From contig NZ_CP025197.1 of assembly GCF_002844395.1 (NCBI RefSeq), positions 2,046,001 to 2,110,000 on the forward strand: a DNA stretch of 64,000 nt, in the 5' to 3' direction. The stretch comes from Acetivibrio saccincola. Its GTDB lineage: Bacteria; Bacillota; Clostridia; Acetivibrionales; Acetivibrionaceae. Position numbers and translations under genes: made by a program. The notes beneath the pieces are model-generated. The model saw nothing but the letters and a program-made list of their open reading frames with translations, made no database searches and had not been told where the DNA came from. Shown here in pieces: positions 55,045-64,000 of this stretch. Position 1 is the first letter of the stretch, and each line of letters starts with the position of its first letter.

Positions 55045-56073
55045 TTATTTTATTTTAAAAGGTGCTTCTCCTGAAAGGCTACCGTCAGAATCTATATCAA
55101 TTGTAAGCCTTACCTTGTAGTCTCCTTTTTTTGCCCAGCTTCCCTCAAGTTTTATCTGGGAATTGGTATAATGCAGGGAAGATTTTTTTGAAAAAACCGT
55201 TTCCCCTTTTGAATTTATAATATAAACAAAAGGTGCCCTTATGTCATATGGAATTTCTACATATGTCTTTTCATTTTTGTCAAAAATTTCATACTTGCCG
55301 CCGTTTAGCCTTATTTTTGCTTTGCCGTTTGGTTCTTTTATGGTATCTGACAGAATGTAAAAATAATCTAAAGAACCGGAACTAATAAGCCTGTTACCAA
55401 AACGGTCCATTATAAAATGCTCACTATTTAACGTTTCTCTTTTTCTATACTGCATTTTATCCGGATAAATTGATGCACTAAACTTTGTTCCAAAAATAAT
55501 TTTGGTGCTGTCCTTGGAAAAATCCCTCCAGGAACTTAAAACATACGAATAGGCATTTCCATATTCCACCTTTTCGCATGTTAGTTCCACATCATAGAAA
55601 CCCTTTGAAATTTTAAAAGAGTTATCCCTTCCTAAAAGAGCAACTACATTTAAACCCGTTTCAGGGTCACTAATTGTCAAAACAGCTTCATCACCGTCAG
55701 ATTTGTCATCTAAACTTACTTCTGTTAGATTATCCGTGGTAAATTCAATATCATCACCGTCTATTTCAACATCCTCTTTTAAAATAATGTACTCTGCATC
55801 GGTATCTTCACCCAAAACTTCCGCAACTATATTGTAAACCCCTCTTGAAACAAAGCATGAAAACTCTTTTTCACCATAGTAACTGGATATATAAAGTTCT
55901 GATGAACCTTCATATTCTGAAACTGCCACTTCATCCCTTGGAAATACCGCTTTAAAATTAACAATTTCCCACGCACCATTGTTATTGTCATCTTTTATTG
56001 AAAATTTAACATTTTCAAGGCTTTCCGCATTTAAATTGTATTCACCGGGAGAACATATATCCTCTAAATATGT
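55045..56073 (-). pseudogene. C-terminal part of a broken secreted subtilase gene
   Basis: Beta-rich sequence with repeated modules (VSRGVYNIVAEVLGED, ISKGFYDVELTCEKVEYG) of the same type as the end of the subtilase upstream. The frame stays open from 56073, past the apparent GTG start at 55929. It joins the subtilase frame exactly if one A is added to the AAA near 56076 (KDNK then TYLEDICSPGEYNLNAES). It is therefore a continuation of the protease, not a separate gene. In the present sequence it would be translated only after reinitiation. Confidence 0.8.
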
Positions 56074-58622
56074 TTATTATCTTTTCTGTAAAATAAGAAG
56101 TTTTGGTTTTTTAATGCCGAAAAGGGGTCATTATTCACATAAACCGCATCTGTAACCATGTTTCCCTGGCTGTCAGTAATAACAGGGTTAATATTAATAA
56201 ATTCTCCGGGAACATATTCAGATTTAAATATTTTCATTTTTCCGGTAAAAATACCTCCGACTGATAATTTGGTTTTATCCCGTTTTTTTAATAAAACTTC
56301 CTTCCCCTCCATGAATATGCTGACCTCGTCTTTTCCCTTATTGCCCTTAATATTATATTGAAATACATATTCACCGGGAGTTGCATATATTTCTGGAACA
56401 TAACTAATATCTTCTAAATAAAACCCTTTACTTATCATACTATCCTTTTCCCTCATATAAACATACATGCCGGATGCTCTGAAACCATATATGTTTTTGT
56501 AATTTATGCTAATTTTGGCAAGGGATTTTTTATCGCTTTGTATATTGACAACTGTATTTCTACCGTCAATTAACACATCTTTTTTACACAGCGCATATAA
56601 AGGTTTAGATACCCCCTGATTATATGTGAAAGCTTCAAAAGAATATATTCCTTTATTTAGAAAGGCCTTAAACTCACCTGAGGTATTAGGTAATATATTA
56701 AAGAGAATTGATTGTTCCGATCCTTCAAATTTATAGGCTCCATAAACAGCCATCCCTTCATTTTCCAGTCCTGTTTTAACGGTAACCGGTACCAGGTCTT
56801 TCCCGTCTAATTCTACTATATCAGGGGCCATTGTCTCTTCTACAATAATTGCACTTGAATAATCCCCTTCACTTTCTACCAAGTAATATGCAATAATTAC
56901 ATATGTATTCCCGTTAGGAGCTTCAGAACCCGGCACAACAGCTACACCGTTTTTTTCCGTCAATTCGTAGTGAACAAAATTATAATAGGTTTTGCCGTCA
57001 GGTGCCGTATATTTATTCCATACTTCAATGATTCCATTAGAAACAGGCTCCCCTTTGTGGGTTAATTTAACCTTAAGACCTGTATAAACAGTATTTCTTA
57101 CCTCTACTGTAACTTCTTTTTGATGAATTCTGTCACCTTCATAAGCCACCACCTTTATGGTAAGCGGTCCGTCATTATATTTTTGTGTGTCAATTTTAAA
57201 ATTATGGAATATATCTGTTTTTTCCGAGATTGCATCAACCAGTCTATTATTAACATAAAGTTCAGTCTTTTCAATGTTTTCAGGATATGTAAACCTTGTC
57301 TGGACATCAATTACATCATAGACAACCATACCATCCATTAAATTCATAATTTCAAGCCTTGGTCTGACTTCTTCCGTCATAAGGGCGGCACCAATATTTA
57401 AAAGCCCATACCCGTATTTTTCATCCTTTCCTGCATCGCCAATATCTTTTGCAGAATTTTCAAGGATGTGCTGTATTTCGATATTGTTAAGTGAAGGGTT
57501 TTTAGAAAGCAACAGAGCACATGCAGCGCTTACAAAGGCAGTTGACAAAGATGTACCATTAAAGTAATCATACTTATTTCCAGGTACAGTACTTATAATA
57601 TTCACACCCGGTGCCGCTATATCTATAATTGAACCGTAGTTTGAAAAAGAGACTAATTTCTCTTCTTCATCTGTAGCTGATACGGCAATAACCCCCGGAT
57701 GAGCCGCCGGATAAATACTGAATGCATCCTTACTTTCATTCCCTGCTGCCGCTACAAGTACCACACCTTTCGAAAGGGCATATTCTATCGCTTCATTAAA
57801 TGCTTCACTTTCCATATTACCGCCAAAACTCATATTTATTATATCCGCACCATTATCAACAGCATAGTAGATGGATTCAATTATGGTAAAATCATCTCCC
57901 CATCCGCTTTCTAAAGCTCTTATAGGCATTATCTTCACAGGTGCCTGTCCACAAGTTCCGGAAATCCCCACACCATTGTTGGTTAATGCTGCAATAATAC
58001 CCGCCACATGGGATGCATGCTCCTCCTTTACAGGTCCGTATATGGGATCATCATCCATATCCACAAAATCATATCCACCCACTATAACATCTTTTAAATC
58101 TTCGTGAAACATATCTATCCCTGTATCTATAACAGCCACGGTCACTTCATTTAAATTTTCAAAATCATCAATTATTCTCCACCCATCCGGGGCATTTATA
58201 TTTGCAAGACCCCATTGGTTTATAAATTCAGGATCATCCGGAGCCTCCAATGGAAATACAAATGCTTTCCTTACATAATTTGGTACAACATATTCAACAT
58301 TTTCATCTTTCATTAGAGACTCAATTTTTTCAGTAACTTCATTTTCCTCAACTTCAATAAGTACCAATCCGTTTTTGCCGGATTTTAATATCTTTTCACC
58401 ATTTCCCACATTTGACATAGCTCTAAAGGAAGGCTTTTCTTTGTACTTTACAATTAACTCACCGGGTTTTTTTAGCTTTCCGGCATTTCTAAAACTTACT
58501 TCTTCCATTGATTTACCGCCACTTTCTGCCGTTTCTTTACCAATTTATTTGCCAAAGCCTGTAACTACGGTAGATATGATAATGCATACTACAACTAATA
58601 AAGATGTACCCTTTTTAAACAT
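56064..58622 (-). pseudogene. Secreted subtilisin-like (S8) protease, interrupted by nonsense codon and frameshift
   Basis: The ATG at 58622, behind AAGGGGG, starts a signal peptide (MFKKGTSLLVVVCIIISTVV) that stops at an in-frame TAA (58545-58547). After the stop the same frame continues (IGKETAESGGKSMEEVSF) into the protease. Counting from the internal ATG at 58508, the catalytic triad is Asp128 (VAVIDTGID), His164 (HASHVAGI) and Ser320 (NGTSLSTAFV), with oxyanion Asn257 in AAAGNES, so the domain is otherwise intact. Beta-sandwich modules follow (~395-800). A one-base loss near 56076 then cuts off ~340 C-terminal residues. As it stands, an intracellular product from 58508 could be made but would not be exported. 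Confidence 0.85.
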
Positions 58623-58987
58623 ACTATTACCCCCTTGTGAATTTTTTAACGTTCTAAATTGTTTATGCAACCTAAACCACTCCAAACTGCATAAAAACTG
58701 CATAAATTAAAACAAACAAATACACCTCCTGTCTGTATTTACAAATAAAACTAAATTTTATAAACTAATAATATAATAAATTTCTAAACTTTTCAATACA
58801 TTTCTTATTAAACCATAATAAATTTATTTTTTCTTTGTTGTATTATTTGATTAAATTTTTATAAATTTCCCATATTTTTGACAATGAAATTTATTTATTA
58901 TATATTTGATTTATAAAGAGTCTAACATTCAAAACATTTGTCAAAAATAAAAATGTTCAAACACCACAGTATAAGGAGGAATAATTC
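58623..58987. other. Divergent spacer, subtilase remnant and nitroreductase
   Basis: AT-rich, no ORF and no clear hairpin. Contains the promoter of the nitroreductase gene and that of the former subtilase gene. Confidence 0.4.
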
Positions 58988-59509
58988 ATGTCATTTATCC
59001 AACTTGCTAAAAAAAGATACTCTGTAAGAAGTTATTTAGACAAGCCTGTAGAAATAGAAAAGATTCTACAAGTCCTTGAAGCAGCCAGGGTTGCTCCTTC
59101 TGCAGTAAATAAACAGCCACTGCATTTTATTGTGGTCACCAATGAAGATACAAAAAGTAAAATAGCAGATACGTACCCAAGGGATTGGTTTAAGACCGCT
59201 CCTGTTGTTATTGTTGTGTGCGGGGATCATTCCCTGTCATGGAAGAGAAATGACGGTAAAGACCACTGTGATATAGATGCAGCAATTGCAATTGACCATA
59301 TGACTCTTGCTGCTGCTGATTTAGGACTTGGTACATGTTGGGTATGTGCCTTTGATGCAAAAAAATGCCATGAGGTGTTAAACCTTCCGGAAAATCTGGA
59401 AGTTATCGCACTTCTTCCTATGGGATATTCTGCTGATAAAGCTCCGGAAAACAAAAAAAGACGGGATATTTCTGAAATGGTCAGCTGGGAAGAATATAAA
59501 AAAGAGTAG
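58988..59509 (+). CDS. Nitroreductase family protein (FMN)
   Basis: A 173-residue flavoprotein of the small nitroreductase type. FMN-binding RxSxR is KKRYSVRSYLDKPVE; also LEAARVAPSAVNKQPLHFIV, AAADLGLGTCWVCAFDAKKC and VIALLPMGYSADKAPENKKR. Such enzymes reduce nitro compounds or quinones, or serve specialised redox roles; the substrate cannot be named. TAAGGAGG precedes the ATG, and a terminator follows. It stands alone. Confidence 0.92.
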   Translation: MSFIQLAKKRYSVRSYLDKPVEIEKILQVLEAARVAPSAVNKQPLHFIVVTNEDTKSKIADTYPRDWFKTAPVVIVVCGDHSLSWKRNDGKDHCDIDAAIAIDHMTLAAADLGLGTCWVCAFDAKKCHEVLNLPENLEVIALLPMGYSADKAPENKKRRDISEMVSWEEYKKE

Positions 59510-59530
59510 TTTAAAATTCAGGTGTAAATT

Positions 59531-59569
59531 AAGGGTTAAGGAATTTTTGCTTTTCCCTAACCCTTTTTG
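59531..59569 (+). terminator. Terminator of the nitroreductase gene
   Basis: A stem from AAGGGTTAAGGAA (59531-59543) with TTCCCTAACCCTT (59553-59565), one mismatch, followed by TTTGC. It also faces the 3' end of the VWA protein gene. Confidence 0.82.
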
Positions 59570-59606
59570 CTATTATAGGTAAATTAAAATTCAGTTATTG
59601 ATATAT

Positions 59607-61751
59607 TTATAAATAATAGCTGCGGCTTCTGCAAGGGTAATAATATATTATTCCCCTTTTTGCAACAGTAACATTAAACTTGGTTTTTATCCCTTTTGAA
59701 GTTTTTGCTGTTACTTGAACAGTTCCCTCAGATAACCCCGTTATTACGCCGTATTCATTTATTTCAATTATTCCCGAATTTTTATCATATTCGTAAGTAA
59801 TTTTCTCTTCTATCACATCATCCGAATCAAATTTTGGCTCAATAACTACTCTTTCTCCCGGCTGCATTATTATGTCATCTACATAAATAGATTTTGCTTC
59901 TTTGGATACCGTTACAATACATTTTAAAATTATATTTCCGTCAGTCGCAGAAACAATTGCCCTTCCATAACCTTTCGCAGTAACTTCTCCTTCTTCTGAT
60001 ACAGTTACAATCTCTTCGCTTGAAGAACTCCATGATACTTTTGACGCCACTTCACCGGTAATATTTATTTTTTTAGATTCTCCAATTTTAGTTAAGTCTA
60101 ATCTGTGATCAATTTCCCAATCAACATTATATTTAACCGCTTCATCTGCTTCTTTCTCACTTAATGAACCAATATTTTCAGGTGTTACTTCTTTTTCTGT
60201 CATATCTAAAGTAATAACATGACCGGTTTCATCTTTATCATATTTAAAATATGTAGCTGATGCTGTTACTTCTCCATCTTTATTTAATGTAGATATTTCT
60301 GTTCCAAACTGTAAATCCTCATCTCCCAAATATTTAAACACTACTTTATAACCGCCGTTAGGTATATAAATAATAGCATTTAACCCTTCTTCAAAATCAG
60401 ATGCTGTAGAATAAAAGCTAAATCCTTCTTTGTCAAATCCTTCAGTTTCAACATAGGAAAAAGTATATTCTTCACCATCAAAGACAAATGTATTCTTAAC
60501 ATTTCTTATTGAGGCAACAACATTTCCATCTTTATCTTCAATAAAAACCTCTACATTTTGAGGACTTTCCATATAAAACTTTACATACTTGGACATACCC
60601 AAATCTTCATTTTCATCGAAAGACATTATTTTTGTATCTAAAAAGCTTTCATTAGAAAAAGAGCGGACTGAATTATTCTTATTAACTTTGTGGATTAAGT
60701 CACAAATATCATTTAAAACTTCTGCATTATATATATTAGTTGAAATAAACTCACTTTCAAGTTTTTTAATTAAATCCTCATATATATCATAAACTCCATA
60801 CGCCCCTTTATACGGCGGTTTAGCAAACACTTTCTCCCCAGAACCATCAGAATCCAAACCTAAAATTGGGCCATCATAATTTTCACCCGTAAGTTTTTTG
60901 TAAACTAGATTTCCAAATCTTTTATAAATGTAATAGCTTACTGCATCAATTATTACACCAAACTCATTCATCCACATAGGTACATTATCAGTTGTATTTA
61001 TATATAATTCAGAACATAAATATCCCGGAAGAACATAAATTGCTTTCTTTATTTTTGTTCTATTTAAAATTGAATCTGCTAAAACCTTAAGTTCATTAGA
61101 AAAATTAGAAGAAAGAATATTTGCAAAAATACCCCCTGTTTTTTCAATAAGAGAATTATATGAATTTTTATAAGAAGTTCTTGTAATAACAGATGTATTT
61201 ATATCATTCTTAACCAATAAATCTATCATTTCATTCATATTAGCTATACCATGAGTATTAGCTACTTTATAATTTGCATCTGTCAGCACCACTGCAAATT
61301 TATATGTTTGAGAACTCCAAAGCATTGTATTCTTGTCATCCACAAGATAACCCAGACCGTCAATTACAGTCTCCGGTGTATCCCCTCCACCATCAACATT
61401 TAATTTACCAAGTGTCTCAATCATATCTTTTGTTGAATAGTGCCATGTTGAACCCTTTAATTTATGTACATTTGTTGAATCAATACCGTCCGCACTAATA
61501 TCACGGTACTCTATAATTCCTATTCGCAACTCTATTCCTTTTTCTTCTAGATAAACTGCAAAATCTGATATGTTTCTCTTTACATTATCAATGTATGGAC
61601 CCATTGAACCAGTTGTGTCAATAACAAAAGCCAAATCAACTTTCTCTTTTAATTTGTTTTGTGATCCTGAAATAGTCATTCCAGGTAATGTTGACATCAG
61701 TACCGCAATTACTGTAATAATCGAAAACAGTACTTTAAAATTTCTTTTCAT
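59607..61751 (-). CDS. Secreted VWA-domain protein with Big2 domain; C terminus looks frameshifted
   Basis: A 714-residue exported protein. Signal peptide (1-~30), VWA domain (~37-230) with the MIDAS motif Asp45-Thr47-Ser49 in FVIDTTGSMGPYIDN and the second site in KFAVVLTDANYKV, a central region (~235-540) with no known domain, a Big2 Ig-like domain (~555-640: WSSSSEEIVTVSEEGEVTAK, GYGRAIVSATDGNIILKCIV) and a second Ig-like stretch. The last 15 residues (IIYYYPCRSRSYYL) are odd. In another frame the same DNA reads ITLAEAAAIIYKYINN, the typical end of an S-layer-homology domain, so an SLH anchor seems to have been lost. Function unknown; metal-dependent adhesion is a reasonable guess. Confidence 0.85.
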   Translation of the reverse strand: MKRNFKVLFSIITVIAVLMSTLPGMTISGSQNKLKEKVDLAFVIDTTGSMGPYIDNVKRNISDFAVYLEEKGIELRIGIIEYRDISADGIDSTNVHKLKGSTWHYSTKDMIETLGKLNVDGGGDTPETVIDGLGYLVDDKNTMLWSSQTYKFAVVLTDANYKVANTHGIANMNEMIDLLVKNDINTSVITRTSYKNSYNSLIEKTGGIFANILSSNFSNELKVLADSILNRTKIKKAIYVLPGYLCSELYINTTDNVPMWMNEFGVIIDAVSYYIYKRFGNLVYKKLTGENYDGPILGLDSDGSGEKVFAKPPYKGAYGVYDIYEDLIKKLESEFISTNIYNAEVLNDICDLIHKVNKNNSVRSFSNESFLDTKIMSFDENEDLGMSKYVKFYMESPQNVEVFIEDKDGNVVASIRNVKNTFVFDGEEYTFSYVETEGFDKEGFSFYSTASDFEEGLNAIIYIPNGGYKVVFKYLGDEDLQFGTEISTLNKDGEVTASATYFKYDKDETGHVITLDMTEKEVTPENIGSLSEKEADEAVKYNVDWEIDHRLDLTKIGESKKINITGEVASKVSWSSSSEEIVTVSEEGEVTAKGYGRAIVSATDGNIILKCIVTVSKEAKSIYVDDIIMQPGERVVIEPKFDSDDVIEEKITYEYDKNSGIIEINEYGVITGLSEGTVQVTAKTSKGIKTKFNVTVAKRGIIYYYPCRSRSYYL

Positions 61752-61780
61752 AAAATATAAACTCCCCTAAAATTTATTTT

Positions 61781-62629
61781 TTAATTATTTTTATTTGCTT
61801 CTATAAATGCTATTTCCCGTATATTTGTAACATCAAACTTAACTAACAGTTTAGTTTCTTTAGTCTCCGGTATGTACTCATATAAGCATGTAAAACTCTT
61901 TTTTTTAGGACTATTATCTATGGTTTTAAATATTATTCTTCTATTTGCATACATAATACCAAAATAGAAAATTTCTTCATTAAGTTTTTCTTTTATACTA
62001 TCATATAAGTCAGGATATTCACTAATAATCACCTTGCCTTCTAAATCTCCTATATCTTCATCTATATAGTGGAAAAAAATTTCTTCCGATTTATTTGTGT
62101 TTGTATTATATCTAAATGTATGAACTTTTTTATCCTCATCAACAAAAATGTAATAAATATCGTCCTTAAAAGGAAATACCTTTGTTATATTAATATCATT
62201 ATATTTATCATTTGTGCTTATAATTTTTTGTTTTGCCTCTTTATAAATTTCCCTTTCACCATATAAACTTATCAATTCATTGTATTCTGACTCTTTTATG
62301 CTTTCTTTAACGCCGTATTCAGTCTTTACTTTATAATATCTGTAGTTATCTATCATCATCATTCCGGATTTTTGAGTGCAGACAATCATATCGGCAGGTT
62401 GGTTTTTAATATAATTATACATTAAAACATTTCTAACTGAAATTGCTATTAAAATAATGGCAAAAGCAACTGCTGTTATTTTTATTATTTTTTTAACTTT
62501 TTTTTTGCCCATTTCGTCTAAATTATTTTTATAGTGCCTGACAAAAATAAATATCCCTGCTATTAATAAAAGAAATAAAAAAAGTGCTGCCAATCCTCCA
62601 TAATTTATTGACGCCTCTTCTACTATCAT
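61781..62629 (-). CDS. Membrane protein of unknown function (282 aa)
   Basis: Two N-terminal membrane helices (about 10-28, GGLAALFLFLLLIAGIFIFV, and 47-66, IIKITAVAFAIILIAISVRN) flank a Lys-rich cytoplasmic loop (MGKKKVKKI). A ~210-residue soluble domain follows (FPFKDDIYYIFVDEDKKVHT), probably outside. No family is recognised. GGGGGG precedes the ATG. It starts upstream of the VWA gene with a 29-bp gap, so they are probably co-transcribed and may work together. Confidence 0.75.
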   Translation of the reverse strand: MIVEEASINYGGLAALFLFLLLIAGIFIFVRHYKNNLDEMGKKKVKKIIKITAVAFAIILIAISVRNVLMYNYIKNQPADMIVCTQKSGMMMIDNYRYYKVKTEYGVKESIKESEYNELISLYGEREIYKEAKQKIISTNDKYNDINITKVFPFKDDIYYIFVDEDKKVHTFRYNTNTNKSEEIFFHYIDEDIGDLEGKVIISEYPDLYDSIKEKLNEEIFYFGIMYANRRIIFKTIDNSPKKKSFTCLYEYIPETKETKLLVKFDVTNIREIAFIEANKNN

Positions 62630-63008
62630 AAATTACCCCCCCTGTTTTATAAATTACAATATTCACTAGTAAAAAGCTGTAATTACATTTTTTTGTAATT
62701 ATATCATTTAATAACTTTGTATTCAATTATTCTATCAAAAAACAAATCGCTATTGTTGCTATTATAATGAAATATATATTGCATTTTAATTTAATACATG
62801 ATAACATATAACTATATAAGGATAAACACTTAAAAGAAGTAATTATATTACAGTTATTTTGTGCAATAAGTTCCAGTAAAGTATATTCTTGTTCCTTTCT
62901 GCTTTTTCACAATTATCACCGTAATAAAAACAATGTTGTGTTTCCTTTTAGAAATTAAGATTTTTTTATAAATCTTAATTTATTACCATTTTAAGGGAGG
63001 AATTTATC
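62630..63008. other. Divergent spacer upstream of the serpin gene
   Basis: AT-rich, no ORF. Holds the promoter of the dockerin-serpin gene on the + strand and that of the membrane/VWA pair on the other. A GGGAGG ribosome site lies immediately before 63009. Confidence 0.4.
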
Positions 63009-64000
63009 ATGTCAAAAAAAGTTGTCCATGTCATTATTTTAACTATGTTATTTTCATTTTTACTTACTGCTAATTTATTTGCATCCGGAAATGCCGTACA
63101 ATCCAGCAGTTCCATTCTTTATGGTGACCTGAACGGGGACGAGTATATAAACAGCATAGACTACACTTTGATGGGCCGTTATATTCTTGGTCAAACAAAT
63201 AATCTTAGAGAAAATCATACCACAGCGGCAGATTTAAACGGGGACGGAGAAATAACCAGCTCTGACTGTGCTTTGTTAGTCCGTTATATTCTTAGCATAA
63301 TTAATAAATTTCCTGTAGAAAACAAGGATATAAGTGAAAACATAGCTGATGGTTTTATTGAAGGAAACACTAAATTTGCATTAGATGTTTTCAAAGAAGT
63401 CTGTAAAGACGAAGAGGGCGAAAATATATTCATTTCTCCTTTCACCGTTTCAACTGCACTGTCCATTCTCTATCAGGGAGCCGGCTCTGATACTAAGGAA
63501 GAGATGGCAAAGGTTTTAGGTTATGATGGGCTTGATATTAAGGAAGTTAACAACAGCTATAAGTACTTGTTAAATTACTTCAGCCAGCTTAATGAAGACG
63601 TTAAGCTTAAAAATAGCAACTCCATTTGGATTAACTCCTTGATAGGGGATAACATTATTAAACAAAATTTTATTTCAACAAATAAAGATGTATTTAATGC
63701 ATTAATTGAAATCCGTGACTTCTCTGATGAAGGTATCGCAGATGAAATAAACAATTGGATTTCTGAAGCTACAGAAGGAAAAATAGACAAAATGCTGGAT
63801 AAAGTACCTGCGGACTTATTATCATATATTATATCAGCAACTTATTTTAAAGGAACTTGGACAGAAGAATTTGATGACGAAAAAACAAATACTGCACCTT
63901 TTTATGCTGAAGACGGAAGCACTGAAAATGTTATGATGATGAGTAAAGAAGGTAAACTTGAATACGGTGAAGGCGACGGATATAAAGCAGTCAGATTACC
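63009..64000 (+). CDS. Cellulosomal serpin with N-terminal type I dockerin, 3' end outside the window
   Basis: The ATG follows GGGAGGAATT. Signal peptide (MSKKVVHVIILTMLFSFLLT), then a dockerin (about 38-102) with GDLNGDEYINSIDYTLMGRY and ADLNGDGEITSSDCALLVRY, then a serpin fold: NTKFALDVFKEVCKDEEGEN, IFISPFTVSTALSILYQGAG, INNWISEATEGKIDKMLDKV and SATYFKGTWTEEFD. The window ends before the reactive-centre loop, so protease specificity cannot be read. C. thermocellum has serpins of the same build (PinA, PinB) that are attached to the cellulosome and inhibit subtilisin-like proteases. Confidence 0.95.
   Translation, partial: MSKKVVHVIILTMLFSFLLTANLFASGNAVQSSSSILYGDLNGDEYINSIDYTLMGRYILGQTNNLRENHTTAADLNGDGEITSSDCALLVRYILSIINKFPVENKDISENIADGFIEGNTKFALDVFKEVCKDEEGENIFISPFTVSTALSILYQGAGSDTKEEMAKVLGYDGLDIKEVNNSYKYLLNYFSQLNEDVKLKNSNSIWINSLIGDNIIKQNFISTNKDVFNALIEIRDFSDEGIADEINNWISEATEGKIDKMLDKVPADLLSYIISATYFKGTWTEEFDDEKTNTAPFYAEDGSTENVMMMSKEGKLEYGEGDGYKAVRL

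Noticed and set aside
55045-55929. Independent secreted protein starting with GTG at 55929
   Set aside because: The same frame is open back to 56073 and connects to the subtilase after a one-base change; there is no ribosome site or signal peptide at 55929.
58375-58710. 111-codon + strand frame near the subtilase start
   Set aside because: Antisense to the subtilase signal-peptide region, no ribosome site, no recognisable features.

Overview
The window is a low-GC, Gram-positive clostridial chromosome segment. Four dockerin-bearing secreted proteins (two GH9 enzymes, one GH26 enzyme and one serpin) point to a cellulosome-forming anaerobe of the Acetivibrio/Hungateiclostridium (Clostridium thermocellum) group. 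The four dockerin genes are spread over three sites. The species is inferred only to that level.

Layout. 1-7.2 kb: end of a secreted protein gene, a DUF1848 iron-sulfur protein, a GntR/UTRA regulator, purB, an aspartate-type aminotransferase, a ~400-nt stretch on the + strand that folds like a stand-alone structured RNA (5860-6260), and an M19 dipeptidase. 7.25-8.66 kb: an internally deleted IS21-family element. 8.8-15.3 kb: an AI-2E family permease, then a minus-strand housekeeping operon (lepB, rbgA, rnhB, a FliK-like gene, an FlhB-tail-like gene, yraN, radC). 15.39-17.46 kb: an intact ISLre2-family insertion with an 8-bp target duplication, lying between divergent lepB and rplS. 17.6-23.1 kb: rplS, a GH9-dockerin cellulase, RNase P RNA, a Nif3-like gene, trmK, and tRNA-Asn and tRNA-Met(CAU). 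24-29.3 kb: rpoD, dnaG, a dGTPase-like gene and an HD-GYP protein. 30-34.7 kb: panBCD and secDF. 34.8-37.2 kb: a SCIFF ranthipeptide locus (46-aa Cys-rich precursor, radical SAM maturase, HD protein). 37.3-38.8 kb: rluD-type synthase and lspA. 38.9-49.5 kb: a large Glu-rich/FN3 secreted protein, an oligopeptide-binding lipoprotein, pgeF, and the GH26 and GH9-CBM3 cellulosomal genes. 50-52 kb: a YtrA-type GntR/ABC operon whose ATPase is frameshifted at an A8 tract, with a 42-bp palindromic operator. 52.3-55 kb: a chemoreceptor paired with a solute-binding lipoprotein. 55-58.6 kb: a secreted subtilase gene broken by a nonsense codon and a frameshift. 59-64 kb: nitroreductase, a VWA/Big2 surface protein with what looks like an S-layer-domain remnant, a membrane protein, and a dockerin-serpin cut by the window end.

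How the parts fit. The dockerin proteins would be assembled on a scaffoldin encoded elsewhere: GH9 enzymes on cellulose, GH26 on mannan, and the serpin presumably protecting the complex from proteases. The lepB, lspA and secDF genes provide general export. The most interesting items are the candidate large structured RNA with interacting terminal hairpins, the SCIFF locus with a hairpin between precursor and maturase, the broken subtilase a few kb from a dockerin-serpin, and the A8 frameshift in the regulated ABC exporter. All calls come from reading the sequence; no database search was possible.
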